A DNA stretch of 64,000 nt from Trifolium pratense (GCF_020283565.1 NC_060063.1:22250777-22314776), one strand, 5' to 3'. Shown: positions 48,530-60,397, numbered from the stretch's first letter. The notes: a model not told the origin generated them from the sequence alone. Translations and numbers: made by a program.

Positions 48530-49495
48530 TTTGTTAATAATTATAAGTGTTAAACATAAGTAATAGACACAGCCACACACATGTATATAATAATTGGTTA
48601 TTAAATATTGTTTGTTTGCAAAATGAAGTACATGTCACGTGAGACATGTAGGTTGATTTCAAAGCCATTATGAATTATTTAAAAGGTAGATTCTTCAACT
48701 TAAGAAAGTACAAATCATCAAGTTCAAAACTTGTGGATGAGATAAAAAAAGTACTGCATGATCTTTATTAAAGACATGCAAAGATATTATAGGTTAATAA
48801 AAAAATACTTTTTTAAAGTACTGCATGATTCTAAACATAATGTAATATTGGTTCTTTAGTTTGAAAGAGAAATTATGCTAATGTGATGATGAATAACTTT
48901 CACAAGTGGTCTAGTTTTGACAAATTAAGCACTGAATATGAATTTTACGAAATTCAGTTTTGAATTAAAATTTGTAATTTTATTGTTTTTACGTGTCTAA
49001 ATTACATATCAAATGATTTTCAATGTATATATTTAATAAATTTACAATGTAATGAAGAATTTGATAAAATTTGTAATTGTTATAATGTTATTCGTGGCTG
49101 GTTAATCGTGGATCATTTGATGAAGTGGTTCATATTTGAATTTGCCTGATAAATTAATATATTGGAGATATATTTTGAATTAAATACATTAGATCTTGAA
49201 TTATTGGAACTGCTAGATTATCATGTTGTGAAGAAAATGAGGTAAAGGCAGGAAATAAATCAGAAGCAGCAGATATAAAAGTAAGATTGATTCAAAGTCA
49301 TGTGTACTTGAAAATTGATTGCAAAAAAAGACATGGCTAATTGATAAAGGTTATTGTTGCTTTAGAGAATCTTAGGCTATATATTCTTCACGTGAACATC
49401 ATATCCTTTGATTCTTTTGTACTCTACTCCCTCGATCTCAAGAGATTTAATTAGGTAGAATGGTCTGGTACAATATAGTTATAATAATATTGAGA
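48530..49495. other. Promoter-side spacer between two B3-like genes
   Basis: Upstream region of the 48529 start and downstream of the 49496 stop. No further gene recognised. Confidence 0.35.
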
Positions 49496-50337
49496 TTATA
49501 TCAATTTACGGACGATAATACAATTAGTAATCATATTATAAGGACAATGAAATGTAAGCACATCTCCATTCATTATATTATTTGCAGCGCAATAGCTTTC
49601 CCAGCCACGTCCAATCATCAGCTTTGGTTCGGTGTCGGGGCTTATTTGTAATCTACATGGAATTTTGATGTTTAGTGGACCGCACAAGTAAATATATTTC
49701 TTCTTTGCCTTTAGTATGTAGTTGGCAAAATCATTAGGAATCGTCTGGAACAGGCAAAAAAAAAAATTATAAATAGTTAGAAATAATATATTGTATTAGA
49801 ACAATAGTTAGAAATATTTTGAAAAATTAGTTTACCAATGGTTTATTGATAGCCGGACTTCTTTGAAGAAAAACACAAAATGATGGATATATTTTTGGAG
49901 CAGTGCTTAAACTATGGAATGGAGGAAAAACATTTGAACCAACTTGAGAGATATCAATTTTTATTTTGAAAGAATTATCTCCGAAATAGCTAAAGAATAT
50001 TCTTCTATAGCCAACGAATTTATATGTATCTCTTAATGCAGTCCAACCATTTGTTAGTTTAGGATGTAAAATTGATTTATTGAAGGTCATAGTATGAACA
50101 ACTTCATCTGATACTTTGATATGCCATGTATCTTCCAATTCATGAAAAAATTCAGCTGCAAACCATGGATCAATTTCAGCAGCAGTCTAAAAACAAAATT
50201 AAATATAGTTAGATATAAAAACCAAAATATTATGAAATCACAAATATAGAAGTAATATTGATAATGAAATAAACCTGATTAGCTGCATGAATGGTTACAA
50301 ACTTAGATATGACTTCTCTTTTGTTATTACGAAACAT
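49496..50337 (-). CDS. B3-like two-domain protein, intact paralogue
   Basis: Exons 50337-50275 (21 codons, MFRNNKREVISKFVTIHAAN), 50186-49836 (117 codons) and 49744-49496 (82 codons plus stop), phase 0 throughout; 220 aa. First domain: WHIKVSDEVVHTMTFNKS, LTNGWTALRDTYKFVGYRRI, FFSYFGDNSFKIKI. Second domain: TIPNDFANYILKAKKKYIYL, MIGRGWESYCAANNIMNGDV, LTFHCPYN. The GW-x-x-GD spacing in the second domain is the clearest B3 signature in the cluster. The middle exon has exactly the same length as in 47627-48529, so the two are tandem duplicates that have diverged strongly in sequence. Expression and target are unknown. Confidence 0.72.
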
Positions 50338-50533
50338 GACTTGATTAACTTAAAATTGTTATCAATATGATTTTATCATTCATTGTATTTCTATTTTTGG
50401 GGATATTTATAGTGATTGAGTTGAGTTGTTGAGGAAATGTTTATTTAATCAATTTTATTTAAGGAAAATGTACCACCATAATTATGATGTGGTACATGAA
50501 ATTTCATTGTTTAAATACTGATGCCAACAAAAT

Positions 50534-50705
50534 ACTACCTCCGTCCCAAATGATAAGATTCAAAAACTAATTTTTTTGTCCCTAAATTATAAGGGAAAAA
50601 GTTATTTTCAAGAATATTTTTTCCTTTTTCTCATAAAATTAAATGCAAATTGCATTAAATTTTATCTCTCTCTTCTTTTCTCAATAAACAAATTGTTTTA
50701 TTTTT
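50534..50705. mobile_element. Stowaway-like MITE fragment
   Basis: Starts CTACCTCCGTCCCAAATGAT, a typical Tc1/mariner MITE end. The opposite terminus is not evident. Confidence 0.4.
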
Positions 50706-52802
50706 TTAGGACCGGATTAGATGATCGGATCATAGGTTGAAGAACCTTAGAAAAATATGCAGGTCTAAGCAATATTTTTCAAACCACTTTACTATAGAAA
50801 TTCTTTTTACCGTGATGTTTTATAGGGGAATTTTTTAGAATGATTGTTGTAGATTTGATATGATTTGTAGTACAATTATGAATAGTAAAATATTGCATTT
50901 GATATTCATTGATGTTGATAAATCTTGCTTGTTGATTGACTTGTGATGGTCTACTCCTACTCATGGTCCTCCATAAAGTTTGATTGTATGTTACACACCT
51001 AAATTATTGAATCACGAAAGTTTCAAACATTGAAAAAAAAAATATATTTTATTTAAAAGTTTAAAATATAATGTATATTTGTAAAAAAAAAAAAAACTTA
51101 AAAAATAGGAAATTTGGTGAATATTTTAGATGGTCTAGTTGTACTCATGGGTGTGTACCAAGTAATAATAATGAATGTGAAATATAGATAATCAATATAT
51201 TAGCTTTTATTTAAAAATTATAAAAAAATTTATATTTGTAAAACAATGAAAAAAATATTAAATTTGGTGTATTTTATATTTTTAGGTGATAGAATTGTAG
51301 TACTCAACAATAATTAAAGTTGTCATGACATTGGTTGGATAGTTTTAGGTGATAAGAAAGTAGCTTGTTGATTTGTACAAAATAAGTGGTAAGTTATTTT
51401 TGACATTCATTTTTATTCGTTAACTAAAGTAACTCAATGAATAAAATTGAGAATGATAAAGGTGATCTTCTCCATTTTTTTGAAAAACAATTTTTATTTC
51501 TATTGGAAATTTATCCATTTTTTTAGAGGGCAAAACGATAAATTTTTTAGGTTTTATTATAGGTTTTTTACGTTCAAATAAGAGAAAAAATAATTTTGAT
51601 ATGAATAAAAAATAAAGGTAATTAACGGGCATTACTGAAATTTTTTGCACTGTTTTGAATTATCTAAATTTTCAATTAAGGTATGTAATGGTAAGATCAA
51701 GATTATTTTCGCTACAATTTTTATAATAAAGGACAAATTTTAGTTATTCATATATTCTAATTTATGAAAGTTATAATTGATTAGTAGTAGTTTGATAAAG
51801 GTGTAGTAGTTAAGATGAAGTGGATAGACATTGGATACTTTGGCTTGTACTATAAATTTTGTCATAAAGCCTCTTACATGAGGTGATGTTAGCTTGTTGA
51901 AGAAATCAAAATCATTATAAATTTAGTTGGATTTTGAAAATATAAAGAAGCTTTATCGGAACCTAAATATAAGAGGAAAATTAAGTTTGAGATTCATTGT
52001 TGATCTAATATATTTATACTACATTATATTATGAATGAATATAAAATAAATCGAACGCAACATTACAAAATTAAGAACAAACAATGTGTATTTTCAACTA
52101 CGTGCGCGTTAATAATTTACAACCAAACATCAAAATTTTTATCGATACCTTTTTGTTAACCTCCATTGAAACAGATCCTTGAGGTAAATTCTAAACAAAT
52201 CGAACACAACATTACAAAATTAAGAACAAACAATGTTTATTTTCAACAACGTGCGAGTTAATAATTTACAACCAAACAACAAAATTTTTAAATATGTTCA
52301 CCTTTTTTTCAACCTCCGTTGTAGTTGATCCAAGTTTTGATTTCTAAAAAGTCCAAAGAAAAACCATCAAAACTAAAAGTTGAAGTTCATGGAGACATAG
52401 ATTGTTAATAATACTCACCCAAAATCTCATATAAAACCATAAAAACTTAAACTTCCTTTCATACAAACTTGTATTGTTCATGTATATGCCCAAAATTGTA
52501 GAATCATCTTTCATACTTCAAATCATCTTCGAATAGTTGAAAAAAAAAGAAGATAAAACGCGCCAATTACATAGAGCCTTATAAACTGTCGTAAATAGCT
52601 CTTCCGTTGAATTTTCCAATGCTCTTAAAGGGACAAACCGCTACTAAATATAAACCGCCGCAAATTGGTTACAACTATTAAAATTGCACCAACAAAAGGC
52701 TTTTAACAATGGTTTTAACCACCGCAATTAACAATTACAACAAGCGCAATTCTTAACAGAAGGATACTCTTTATTATATCTTAAAACTACTAATGTGCAT
52801 AT
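50706..52802. other. AT-rich intergenic stretch with a tandem duplication
   Basis: No gene recognised. A minus-strand frame from 50964 (MSRSRPSQVNQQARFININE) is too short to judge. About 145 bp at 52044-52188 (CAACATTACAAAATTAAGAA, GTTAATAATTTACAACCAAA) is repeated at 52190-52333. Confidence 0.45.
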
Positions 52803-53900
52803 TGAAGGTGTGAAAACACAAGAAGGGGGGGGGTTGAATTGTGTTTTAACCAAGTTAAAACTTTTCCCAAGTTTTTAACTTAACTAAGTTAGCAGCGGAT
52901 AAATAACACAAATAATAACAAGATAAGAGAGAGAGAGAGAGAGAAAGCACACAAGCAATTTATACTGGTTCCTCTCACAAAACGAGAGTAGTCCAGTCCC
53001 CTTGCACTTCCAAGGGATTTCACTATAATCACACAAGATTACAAATGCTCAAGCACACAAGCAAGAGACTTCACAACAATGCTCAAGCACACAAGCTTAA
53101 GACTTCTCACTTAAACACACAAGCTTAAGTTTCCTCAAGTACCAGAGATAATAAAATAGTTGAAAGAATACAACTGCTCTTAAGAGAACCTTAAAGAGCA
53201 AATACAATGAATACAAAGTATTTGGACTAAGAGTGCAAAAACACTAGTTCAGAGGTTCAGAGCTTGTATTCGTAATTCAGAGTTTGTTCGAGCGCGTGTG
53301 TAATCCTTGATAATTTTGCAACTGATTCTTCTATTATATATATAACCAGAAAAGAGTCGTTGCAGAAATGACTGTTGAAGTAGATAACCTTTTGTCTTCA
53401 AACAGCTTGTCTTGATGCAGTTTGGTTGTTTCTAAAACTGAGTAAGAGTTTCAGACACTTTGACCATGTGCAGAGAAGACTTTCCTTATTCAGCTAACAA
53501 GTCAGATGTCCCACGTTCTCAAGAGTGGACAGACAAAATGAGAGTAGCTGTTCTGATCAAGCTTGAAAGGTCCTTTTCTTCATTGGTAGAAGAGTTGACT
53601 TGCAAAAGAGAATCTTTACAAACTTCAAGAAGATCTTCAGAGTTTGATGAAGCTTAGACCTTAAGAAGTTCTGACGACTTCATCATCTGAAGGTTGTAAC
53701 TTCTGAAGTTCAACATCTTCTGAGCGCTTGTGAACTTCTGAATACATATCTTCCGAGCTTCATTCAGAGCTTATCTGAAGCTAATATCTGCACACTTAAA
53801 TTAAATTTTTAGTCCTTCCAATTGTTTATTAATACTTTGTTATCATCAAAACCTTAATAGATTTAGGGGCAAACATTTTTAAATCAATTTTGTTCCAACA
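52803..53900 (-). mobile_element. Solo LTR (1098 bp), SIRE/Maximus-like copia
   Basis: Minus strand starts TGTTGGAACAAAATTG and ends TTTTCACACCTTCA. Perfect target duplication CATAT at 52798-52802 and 53901-53905. It contains TTGATGATAACAAAG near its start and a CCCCCCC tract near its end, as in Sirevirus-type LTRs. A GA microsatellite sits at 52927-52944. Confidence 0.8.
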
Positions 53901-53905
53901 CATAT

Positions 53906-54651
53906 TTATTTTACCTCGTTAGATTGGGATCTTCTTATTTAGCTTCCCGATCTATTTTTACATCATTAGATTCTTTTTTAACTTTGTTATATAAAACTTT
54001 TTTACCTTTCCAACACACTTCTCTATTCCAACACACTTTTCTACTCTACTCATACTCAAACCATCCTATTAAAAGTCTTCTACTACTCAAACCATTCTAT
54101 CTCTCTCTCACACATTATCCAAATTGATCTTACATATCTCTACATTGACAAAGGATAACTTGACCAGGTTATATATATCTTCCATTATTTCATCTTCTTT
54201 TTCACAGTCAAGATTTAAATGCTTATTACATTTGTGCATGTTTATTATTCTTCCTCACAACATCCTGTCTAAAGCATTGTTGATCCCTTCTTCCATGGCT
54301 TCAAGCTCTAAAAGGTTCCATATTTCTTATACTTTTAAGTTACTCATGCATGTTAATTGATTTTTCTAACTGTATAGTATATTAGATCTTTCACAACTTA
54401 TACATTTGAAATCTAACTTTATTATATATGTATAAGAAATTACAAACATCTAAGTTTATTTATAACATTACTGCATTTTTTTCACTTTTTTGTTGTTATA
54501 GTATTTATATTAATAGCTTATTTATGAAATTTACGGATTCAATGACTAAATCTGAGGTTAAACCATTTCATAGATATAAATTATTGTTTTTACTTCATAT
54601 ATTCCTGTAATGATTTTTTTTTCCTTTCAATTTAGACAAAAAAGGACAAAA
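53906..54651. other. Spacer upstream of B3-like pseudogene
   Basis: AT-rich. Short frames here show no recognisable domain. May hold the promoter and 5' UTR of the gene at 54652. Confidence 0.35.
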
Positions 54652-55676
54652 ATGCATGCAAAAGAAGAGAAGATGTTTCATACAGTGCTTTATCCAGATA
54701 AGGTTCTTATCTCTATCTAAGTGTAACATCCAGTTTGAAATATAATGTTATAAATTTGATTAAATACTGAAATTTTATTAATCTCTTAATAGCCTTAGAT
54801 TAAAATACCTGCTACTTTCAAGAAAAAATTGTATAAAAATATGAAAAAACATGATCATGTATGGCTGGTACACCCAGATGGAGAAAAAACTTTGGTTCAT
54901 TTGAATCTCTACAAGTTTGACTCATATATGTCCTCAGGAATAATCGTATCAAAGAATTTGAACATTGAAGAACCAACTGAAGTAATTATGGAATATGTAG
55001 AAGCTGATAATAGATTTAAAGTAACAATTATCAAAAATGAAAAAGATGATATCTTGAAGACAATACCAATTGCTGGTGCTGGTGCTGCTGCAAAAAATTC
55101 CAATGCTCAAACAAGAACACAATCAACCTTTAACTCTGCTATAAGTGATCCACATTTGCTGGATTTCAATTTTCATGGTGCTTACAAATGGGACAAGAAA
55201 GTCAGAAAAGCAAATGCAAGCCGGAAAAAAAAACCAACATTTGGTAGGCTAAATTATTTTTATTTCTACTCTTTATAATTATTTGTCAATGAAGCTTTTA
55301 CTTTGTTATATCAAACATTTCATACTCTATATCATGTCTATTGAAAATTATTTTGGTATTCTCAACAAAATCTGTTTTTTCTAACATTATCTTACTTTAT
55401 ATACATTCTAAGTATGTTCCAAGAGATGGAGTTCGACACTTACTTCAAGATAAAGAATTCATCGTTGTCCAATGTGCACACTGTGAGATTTTGGTTAAGT
55501 GGAAGATTTCTCACGCTGCTAGAGATGACAAAAACACTGAGAAATACATTACCACAGGATGAAATGACTTTGTTAAGCATAAGAAACCCAAAGTTGATGA
55601 CAAAATGTTCTTTGAATTGAATCAGGCTGAAACTGTTCTGCGTGTCAAATTTGTTAATAATGACACAAATAACTAA
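54652..55676 (+). pseudogene. B3-like gene, nonsense-mutated
   Basis: Exon 1 54652-54702 (MHAKEEKMFHTVLYPDK, 17 codons) and exon 2 54799-55243 (IKIPATFKKKLYKNMKKHDH, VWLVHPDGEKTLVHLNLYKF, VIMEYVEADNRFKVTII, then an alanine-rich and basic linker). A last exon from about 55412 follows (YVPRDGVRHLLQDKEFIVVQ, KYITTG, stop, NDFVKHKKPKVDDKMFFELN) to TAA 55674-55676. Two B3-like domains with a longer linker than in the minus-strand genes. TGA at 55560-55562 stands where the domain should have the Trp of its GW motif. The exon 2 to exon 3 phase also does not fit at the obvious splice sites. Confidence 0.6.
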
Positions 55677-56042
55677 TATGATGTTGTTTTCGTAGTGACG
55701 AATTTGTGCCTTAATCTACTATATGAAACTGTCAACATTGCCTTAATCTACTATATGAAGGATATGTGCCTTTTGTTGTTACCAATTAACTTTTGTAATA
55801 TTTTGAATGCTACCGTCTATGAACAACTTGAATGAATGTTTTGTATTCCTTAAGTAATGCAATTTCAATTTATGAGTTAATCTTTATTTTAATTTTCCAT
55901 TTGCGTGTTTATATCTTTTTTTCATTTGCGTGTTTATAGTTAATGTTTTCAAACATTTAAAAATTTCATATAATATTCTCACATTTGTATATGTCGTTAA
56001 TAAATTTTGCAAAGTTATAAGGTAATGTTAACCCTCGTAACT
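55677..56042. other. Spacer downstream of B3-like pseudogene
   Basis: AT-rich; ATTTGCGTGTTTATA-type short repeat near 55899 and 55923. No gene. Confidence 0.35.
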
Positions 56043-56406
56043 CTTATGTGTTAAAAAAAAGCTCACTTTTACACTTATTTATTTGCATTGCCTTGTATAA
56101 ATCAGGTTCAGATTTTATTAAAGTAAAACCGTCTAAAATTAAGACAAAATTGAACTGAACATCTATTGCATTGTTATTTTTTTTTACCAAATTTAATGTA
56201 TCATTTTTTTGGTAGAATTTACTGTATTTTCTTGTGCTAACTCTCCGATTTTTAATTTTTTTTTATAATTTAAAATTCGATTACGAAATAAATAAATTTG
56301 ACTAATGATTTCATTCTATTATATAATCAAATTCAGATTTGTCCTTTTTTTATTTAATTGAAAATGAGTATTTAACTTTTGAGAAATTATTTAGAGTAAG
56401 TTCAGT
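56043..56406 (+). repeat. 370-bp unclassified repeat, uninterrupted copy 2
   Basis: Matches 32488-32753 plus 35212-35314 and preserves the junction CTAATGATTTCATTC, which is the empty site of the 2458-bp solo LTR. Confidence 0.8.
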
Positions 56407-56410
56407 GGCA

Positions 56411-56801
56411 TGTCGCGTATCACGAAGTTCTAGGGAGTTTGCAAAATTCTGGTGGTTATTTTGTTGCTGCTGATACAAACAAACTTATGCAAAATTTTAC
56501 TATGGTAGAAGGTGAAACTATGTCTATTTAATTTGGAGGCTATGCACGTAGCCATCTCAAGAAGGTGGACCATTATTGTGTTTGAAAGCGATTCCAAAGT
56601 CGTCGTAGACGCCAAACATGCTAATCTCCAAGGAATATCAAAACAAAACTCTCTTATTTCATCGATTAAATTATTGTTACATTGTAATACGAACTTTGAG
56701 ATTAAGTTTACTAAGCAACAAACGAACATGACGTTAGCAAGTGCAGTCATTTGTTGGTATAGTCGCGCCTACTTTAACCGTGTCCCTCGTTGTATTATTT
56801 G
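56411..56801 (+). pseudogene. RNase H-like domain relic
   Basis: LEAMHVAISRRWTIIVFESD, SKVVVDAKHANLQG, SLISSIKLLLHCNTNFEIKF and TKQQTNMTLASA give the second half of a plant RNase H-like (RVT_3) domain. An earlier piece (GSLQNSGGYFVAADT) is in another frame, so there is a frameshift near 56520. The late His region is also altered. Confidence 0.6.
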
Positions 56802-56910
56802 AATTTTTTTTATAGACGAAATGACAAAGCTATTGAAAATTCACACACACACAAAATGGAATGACCGTGGTTCGAACCCCGATCCTAACGTCCGGAAATT
56901 ATTTTTTTCT
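56800..56910 (-). mobile_element. Partial tRNA-derived SINE
   Basis: On the minus strand GGGGTTCGAACCACGG resembles a Pol III B box. Further on come a TTTTGTGTGTGTGTGAA tract and an A-rich tail (complement of TTTTTTTTATAG at 56809-56815). The A-box half is not evident. Confidence 0.4.
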
Positions 56911-57009
56911 ACCCCAACAATCTTCATTCTACCCCAACATATTTTTTAAAATACCCAATATACCCTTATTAAAAATTAATATATTTTAAATTTTTTGTTG
57001 TCGTATTAT

Positions 57010-57215
57010 ACTGTTCCGGTAGAATTTTCATCCTCCCAAAAAACTGTTCCGGTAAGTATTTATCGTTACCGGTAAGTTAACGTTACTGGTACACTTTTTA
57101 AAAAGTGTTCCGGTATGCTATATTGTCTTCGGTGATCATTATACATACCGGTACACTTTTTTAAAGTGTTCCGGTAGTTAAAGTGTTCCGGTATATAATA
57201 AGTGTACTGGTATGT
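57010..57215. repeat. Array of GTTCCGGTA motifs before the MULE transposase
   Basis: About ten copies of (T)GTTCCGGTA or close variants (TTACCGGTA, TTACTGGTA, ATACCGGTA) in both orientations within about 200 bp, ending about 50 bp before the transposase ATG at 57263. Could be subterminal transposase-binding repeats or promoter sites; no clear terminal inverted repeat was found. Confidence 0.6.
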
Positions 57216-57262
57216 TATTATAATTTTTTAATTTTAATTTGTTTTTTTATTTTTAAACAGAT

Positions 57263-59253
57263 ATGGCTTATCTCGGCGATACAAGTCAAATATTGGTAGA
57301 TACTACGGATGTTTTTACAACTCATCAAAAAATTGCTACCCCAGATGATGTTGTCACATGGGCTCGAGATGTTGGAGATGCCAATAAAGTCGGTATTATC
57401 ATTACTCGGTCGGATAAAAAGAACGGAATAAGAGGAAGAAATGACAAGTTGATTTTGGGTTGTGACAAAGGTGGAAAGTATGACTCTTCAGAAAGTTCCA
57501 CGACAACTGCATCGAAAAAGTGTACTGTCCATTTAAAATTAGAGTTGCACCTTCAATAGATGGTTCAAGATGGAAAGTTCAGGTTATTCATGGAGTTCAC
57601 AACCACGGGCTACCTGACCAATATCGTGGTCATCCTCGCAAGGCACGTTTAACCGCTGATGAAAACAAACGTGTTCAAGATTTGACAAAGCGTAAAGTAG
57701 CACCAAGGCACATTATTTTAGATTTGAAAGATCAAAATCCAGAGTCTGTTGTTGATGCCACACTTATATATAGGAAAAGACACATTATGCAAATACAGGA
57801 AAGAGGCTCCAAAACAGAGCTGCAAAACTTACTGCAGTGGTTAGATGATGCAAAATATGTCAGCCGGAATAGAAGAAAAGATGATGGCTTCGATGTTTTG
57901 AGTGATATTTTTTGGGCACATCCAGATTCAATCAAGTTGTTGAACTTGTTTCCCATTGTTTTGGTTATTGACTGCACATACAAAACTAATAAATATAGAC
58001 AGCCACTGCTTGAAATTACTGGCATAACGTATTTGCTGTTGGATTTGCTTACATGGAATCTGAGAAGACGGACAATTATCATTGGGCGTTAGGTAAGTTG
58101 AAGGAATTGGTTACTAAGCAAGATATATTTCCTAGAGTAATTTTGACCGATATGGAGTTTTCTTTGATGAATGCAATTAAAGATATATTTCCAGATACTA
58201 CTAATATGCTTTGTACGTGGCACATAATCAAAAATGTGAATACGAGATGCACTCTGCATATACCTAAGGATATGCAACAGAAGGTGAAAAATTTGTGGAG
58301 AGATGTTGTTGAAAGTCCAAATGAGGTGGAGTACCAGCAGCGGTTGAATGCGTTTCAGCAAGCATGTGTTAATTGAAACAAGTTTGTCGATTATGTCAAT
58401 AACACCTGGTTGGCCCCTCACAAAGAACAATTTGTTGCAGCATGGACCAATCGACTGATGTATTTAGGAAACACAACGACTAATAGGTATGATTTTTTTA
58501 TTTCAAAATTGTAATTATATTTTTCTTTTTTTGGCGTTTAATTGACTATTGTTTGCAATTTGATATTTAGAGTCGAGTCTGCACATTGGAAACTGAAGCA
58601 AATGTTGGAACACAGCAAAGGAGACTTATGCAAGTCTTTGGAAACAATGAATAACAACATAATACTACAAGTTGACAAAATTAAGAAGTCTTTTCAAAAG
58701 AGTTTTTATTATGCAGAGAAGACACACAACAGTCCATTTTTTTAATATTTGAGAAACTTTGTCTCCAGGGCCGCTATGACACTAATTTTTGATTAGATGA
58801 AGAGAATTGGCATTGTTGAAACAGATAAAAACTTGTGTGGTTGCAAACTTAGGTCAACATGTGAGTTGCCTTGTGCTTGTGAATTGAGTGGATATACAAC
58901 CAGTGGTGTACCGATACCATTAGATTCAGTTCACGGTCACTGAAAGAAATTAACTATGGAAGAACCATTGGAGGATGACACAGAGGATGGATATGAGTTG
59001 GACATGAGTAATGGAATGGAGGCAATATGGACTCGATTTCGATCACTTGATATTGTTGGTAAAAGAGCGTTGAAGAGTAAAGTGTTTGAACTTGCTTATC
59101 CAGCCTCAAGTTCATTGTGTCCACCACCTGAAAAAATAAAAACCAGAGGAGGAGTGAAGAACAAAGATAAAAGAAAAGCACCAAAGGGTTATGATGTGTA
59201 TCGTGATCCATCATATTTTGAACATGTTGAAAGAGAATATGGTGATTCACAAG
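57263..59253 (+). pseudogene. MULE transposase with FAR1-type DNA-binding domain (broken)
   Basis: FAR1/WRKY-GCM1-type DNA-binding part (VVTWARDVGDANKVGIIITR, then CPFKIRVAPSIDGSRWKVQV, IHGVHNHGLP), MULE transposase core (PIVLVIDCTYKTNKYRQPLL with the first catalytic Asp, VILTDMEFSLMNAI with the second, LCTWHIIKNV) and a SWIM-type zinc finger (CGCKLRSTCELPCACEL). Frameshifts lie near 57520 and near 58040. In-frame stops follow ACVN at 58374-58376, at 58743-58745, after LIFD near 58790 and near 58940. A real intron fits 58489-58570 (GTATGA...TTTAG). The last segment (58956-59253, MEEPLEDDTEDGYELDMSNG) joins in phase, through GT-AG 59254-59354, to the OTU exon below. Confidence 0.85.
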
Positions 59254-59354
59254 GTGACTAATTTATTTTTTTTATAATATAGTTATTGCTTATATTTTTA
59301 TTTCTATATTCTATTATTATATATTCAACTTTTTTAGTTTTTACATAAATCTAG

Positions 59355-60001
59355 GTACATCGAAGAGGTTGTGTACACAACAATCACAGTCATCTCAGAA
59401 GGAACTATCTCAACCCTCTCAGAAGCAACAATCTCAACCATCTCAGAAACAAGTATCTCAGATGTCTAAAAAACTGACATCTAAGAAATATTTGGGGCAA
59501 TTTCCTGATCCTATACATCCACATATTGTTGACATTGCTGATGTGCTTGAAGATGGAAATTGTGGTTTTAGAGCTGTTGCATCTTTACTTGGTTACACAG
59601 AGGAAGGTTGGTCCATCGTCCGCCGGGAGTTAGATGAAGAGCTTAGAAATAATAACAGTTTGTATGAGAAATTATTCAGACAAGATTTGCAGGTTGTGAG
59701 AGATTCGCTGGTAGCAAATAGATGGTTCACCATATCTGCTATGGGTTACTTGGTAGCAAATAGGTATAATGTCGTTTTCGTCACGTTGGGTAAACCTAGT
59801 AAGACTTTCTTTCCTATGATGACTTCATATTCCTCTTCAGCAAGGTCTTTTTGTATTGGTTTTGTTGATGGAAATCATTGGGTTCCGGTAAACATGTCAA
59901 AGGGGTTTCCGTTGCCCGAAGTTACAGCTGATTGGAAGAAATTTTGTTTACATGAAGCAAGGTCTTGGATGTCAAACTTAAACGGACGGCTACAATATTG
60001 A
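59355..60001 (+). CDS. OTU-like cysteine protease exon fused to the MULE transposase gene
   Basis: Open frame from the acceptor TCTAG at 59350-59354 to TGA 59999-60001. A Gln/Ser repeat linker (SQPSQKQ units) is followed by an OTU fold: EDGNCGFRAVASLLGY with the catalytic Asp-Gly-Asn-Cys motif, LVANRWFTISAMGYLVANRY, and FVDGNHWVPVNM with the catalytic His. OTU proteins are deubiquitinating cysteine proteases (family knowledge). Plant MULE-related genes are known to carry accessory proteases, Ulp1-type or OTU-type. The exon continues in phase from the broken transposase part. Unlike that part it has no stop or frameshift, and both catalytic residues are present. Alone, its first Met in frame is after the linker (QMSKKL). 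Confidence 0.8.
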
Positions 60002-60397
60002 CAACTTCTAAATCCTCCGGTGAAACCTCTTACTGGTGTTATGTCTGTTGAATAATTTTTAATTTTATGTCAATTAATTAAATATTACCTATTTTTAATT
60101 TTTATTTTATGTCGAATATTTATATTACTTATGTTTTATCAAATATCTAAATTCTTTAGTAACGTTCATTGTGTCAAAAAATATTTTATGTCAATAAAGT
60201 GCAATGCCTACTTTAGTAACGTTCATTGTGGCAAAAAAATAATGTATTGAAGTACAAAAAACATTTGATCGATAAAGTTCATAATCTAAATAAAGTACAC
60301 GATCTAGTAAAAATAGTTCAACAAAATACACAATCTAAAAATAAAAGTACATAAACTAGTGTTCTTCAAAAAAAGCTCCTCAAATCCCTCATCATCC
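60002..60397. other. Spacer after MULE-OTU gene
   Basis: AT-rich. TTTAGTAACGTTCATTGTG occurs twice (60157 and 60213). No terminal inverted repeat of the MULE identified. Confidence 0.4.

Noticed and set aside
53924..54610. Several plus-strand frames of 60-78 codons
   Set aside because: Ser/Leu/Phe-rich translations of AT-rich DNA, no domain, overlapping frames.
56864..56890. A tRNA gene from GGTTCGAACCC
   Set aside because: No A box, anticodon arm or acceptor stem around it; more likely a SINE fragment.
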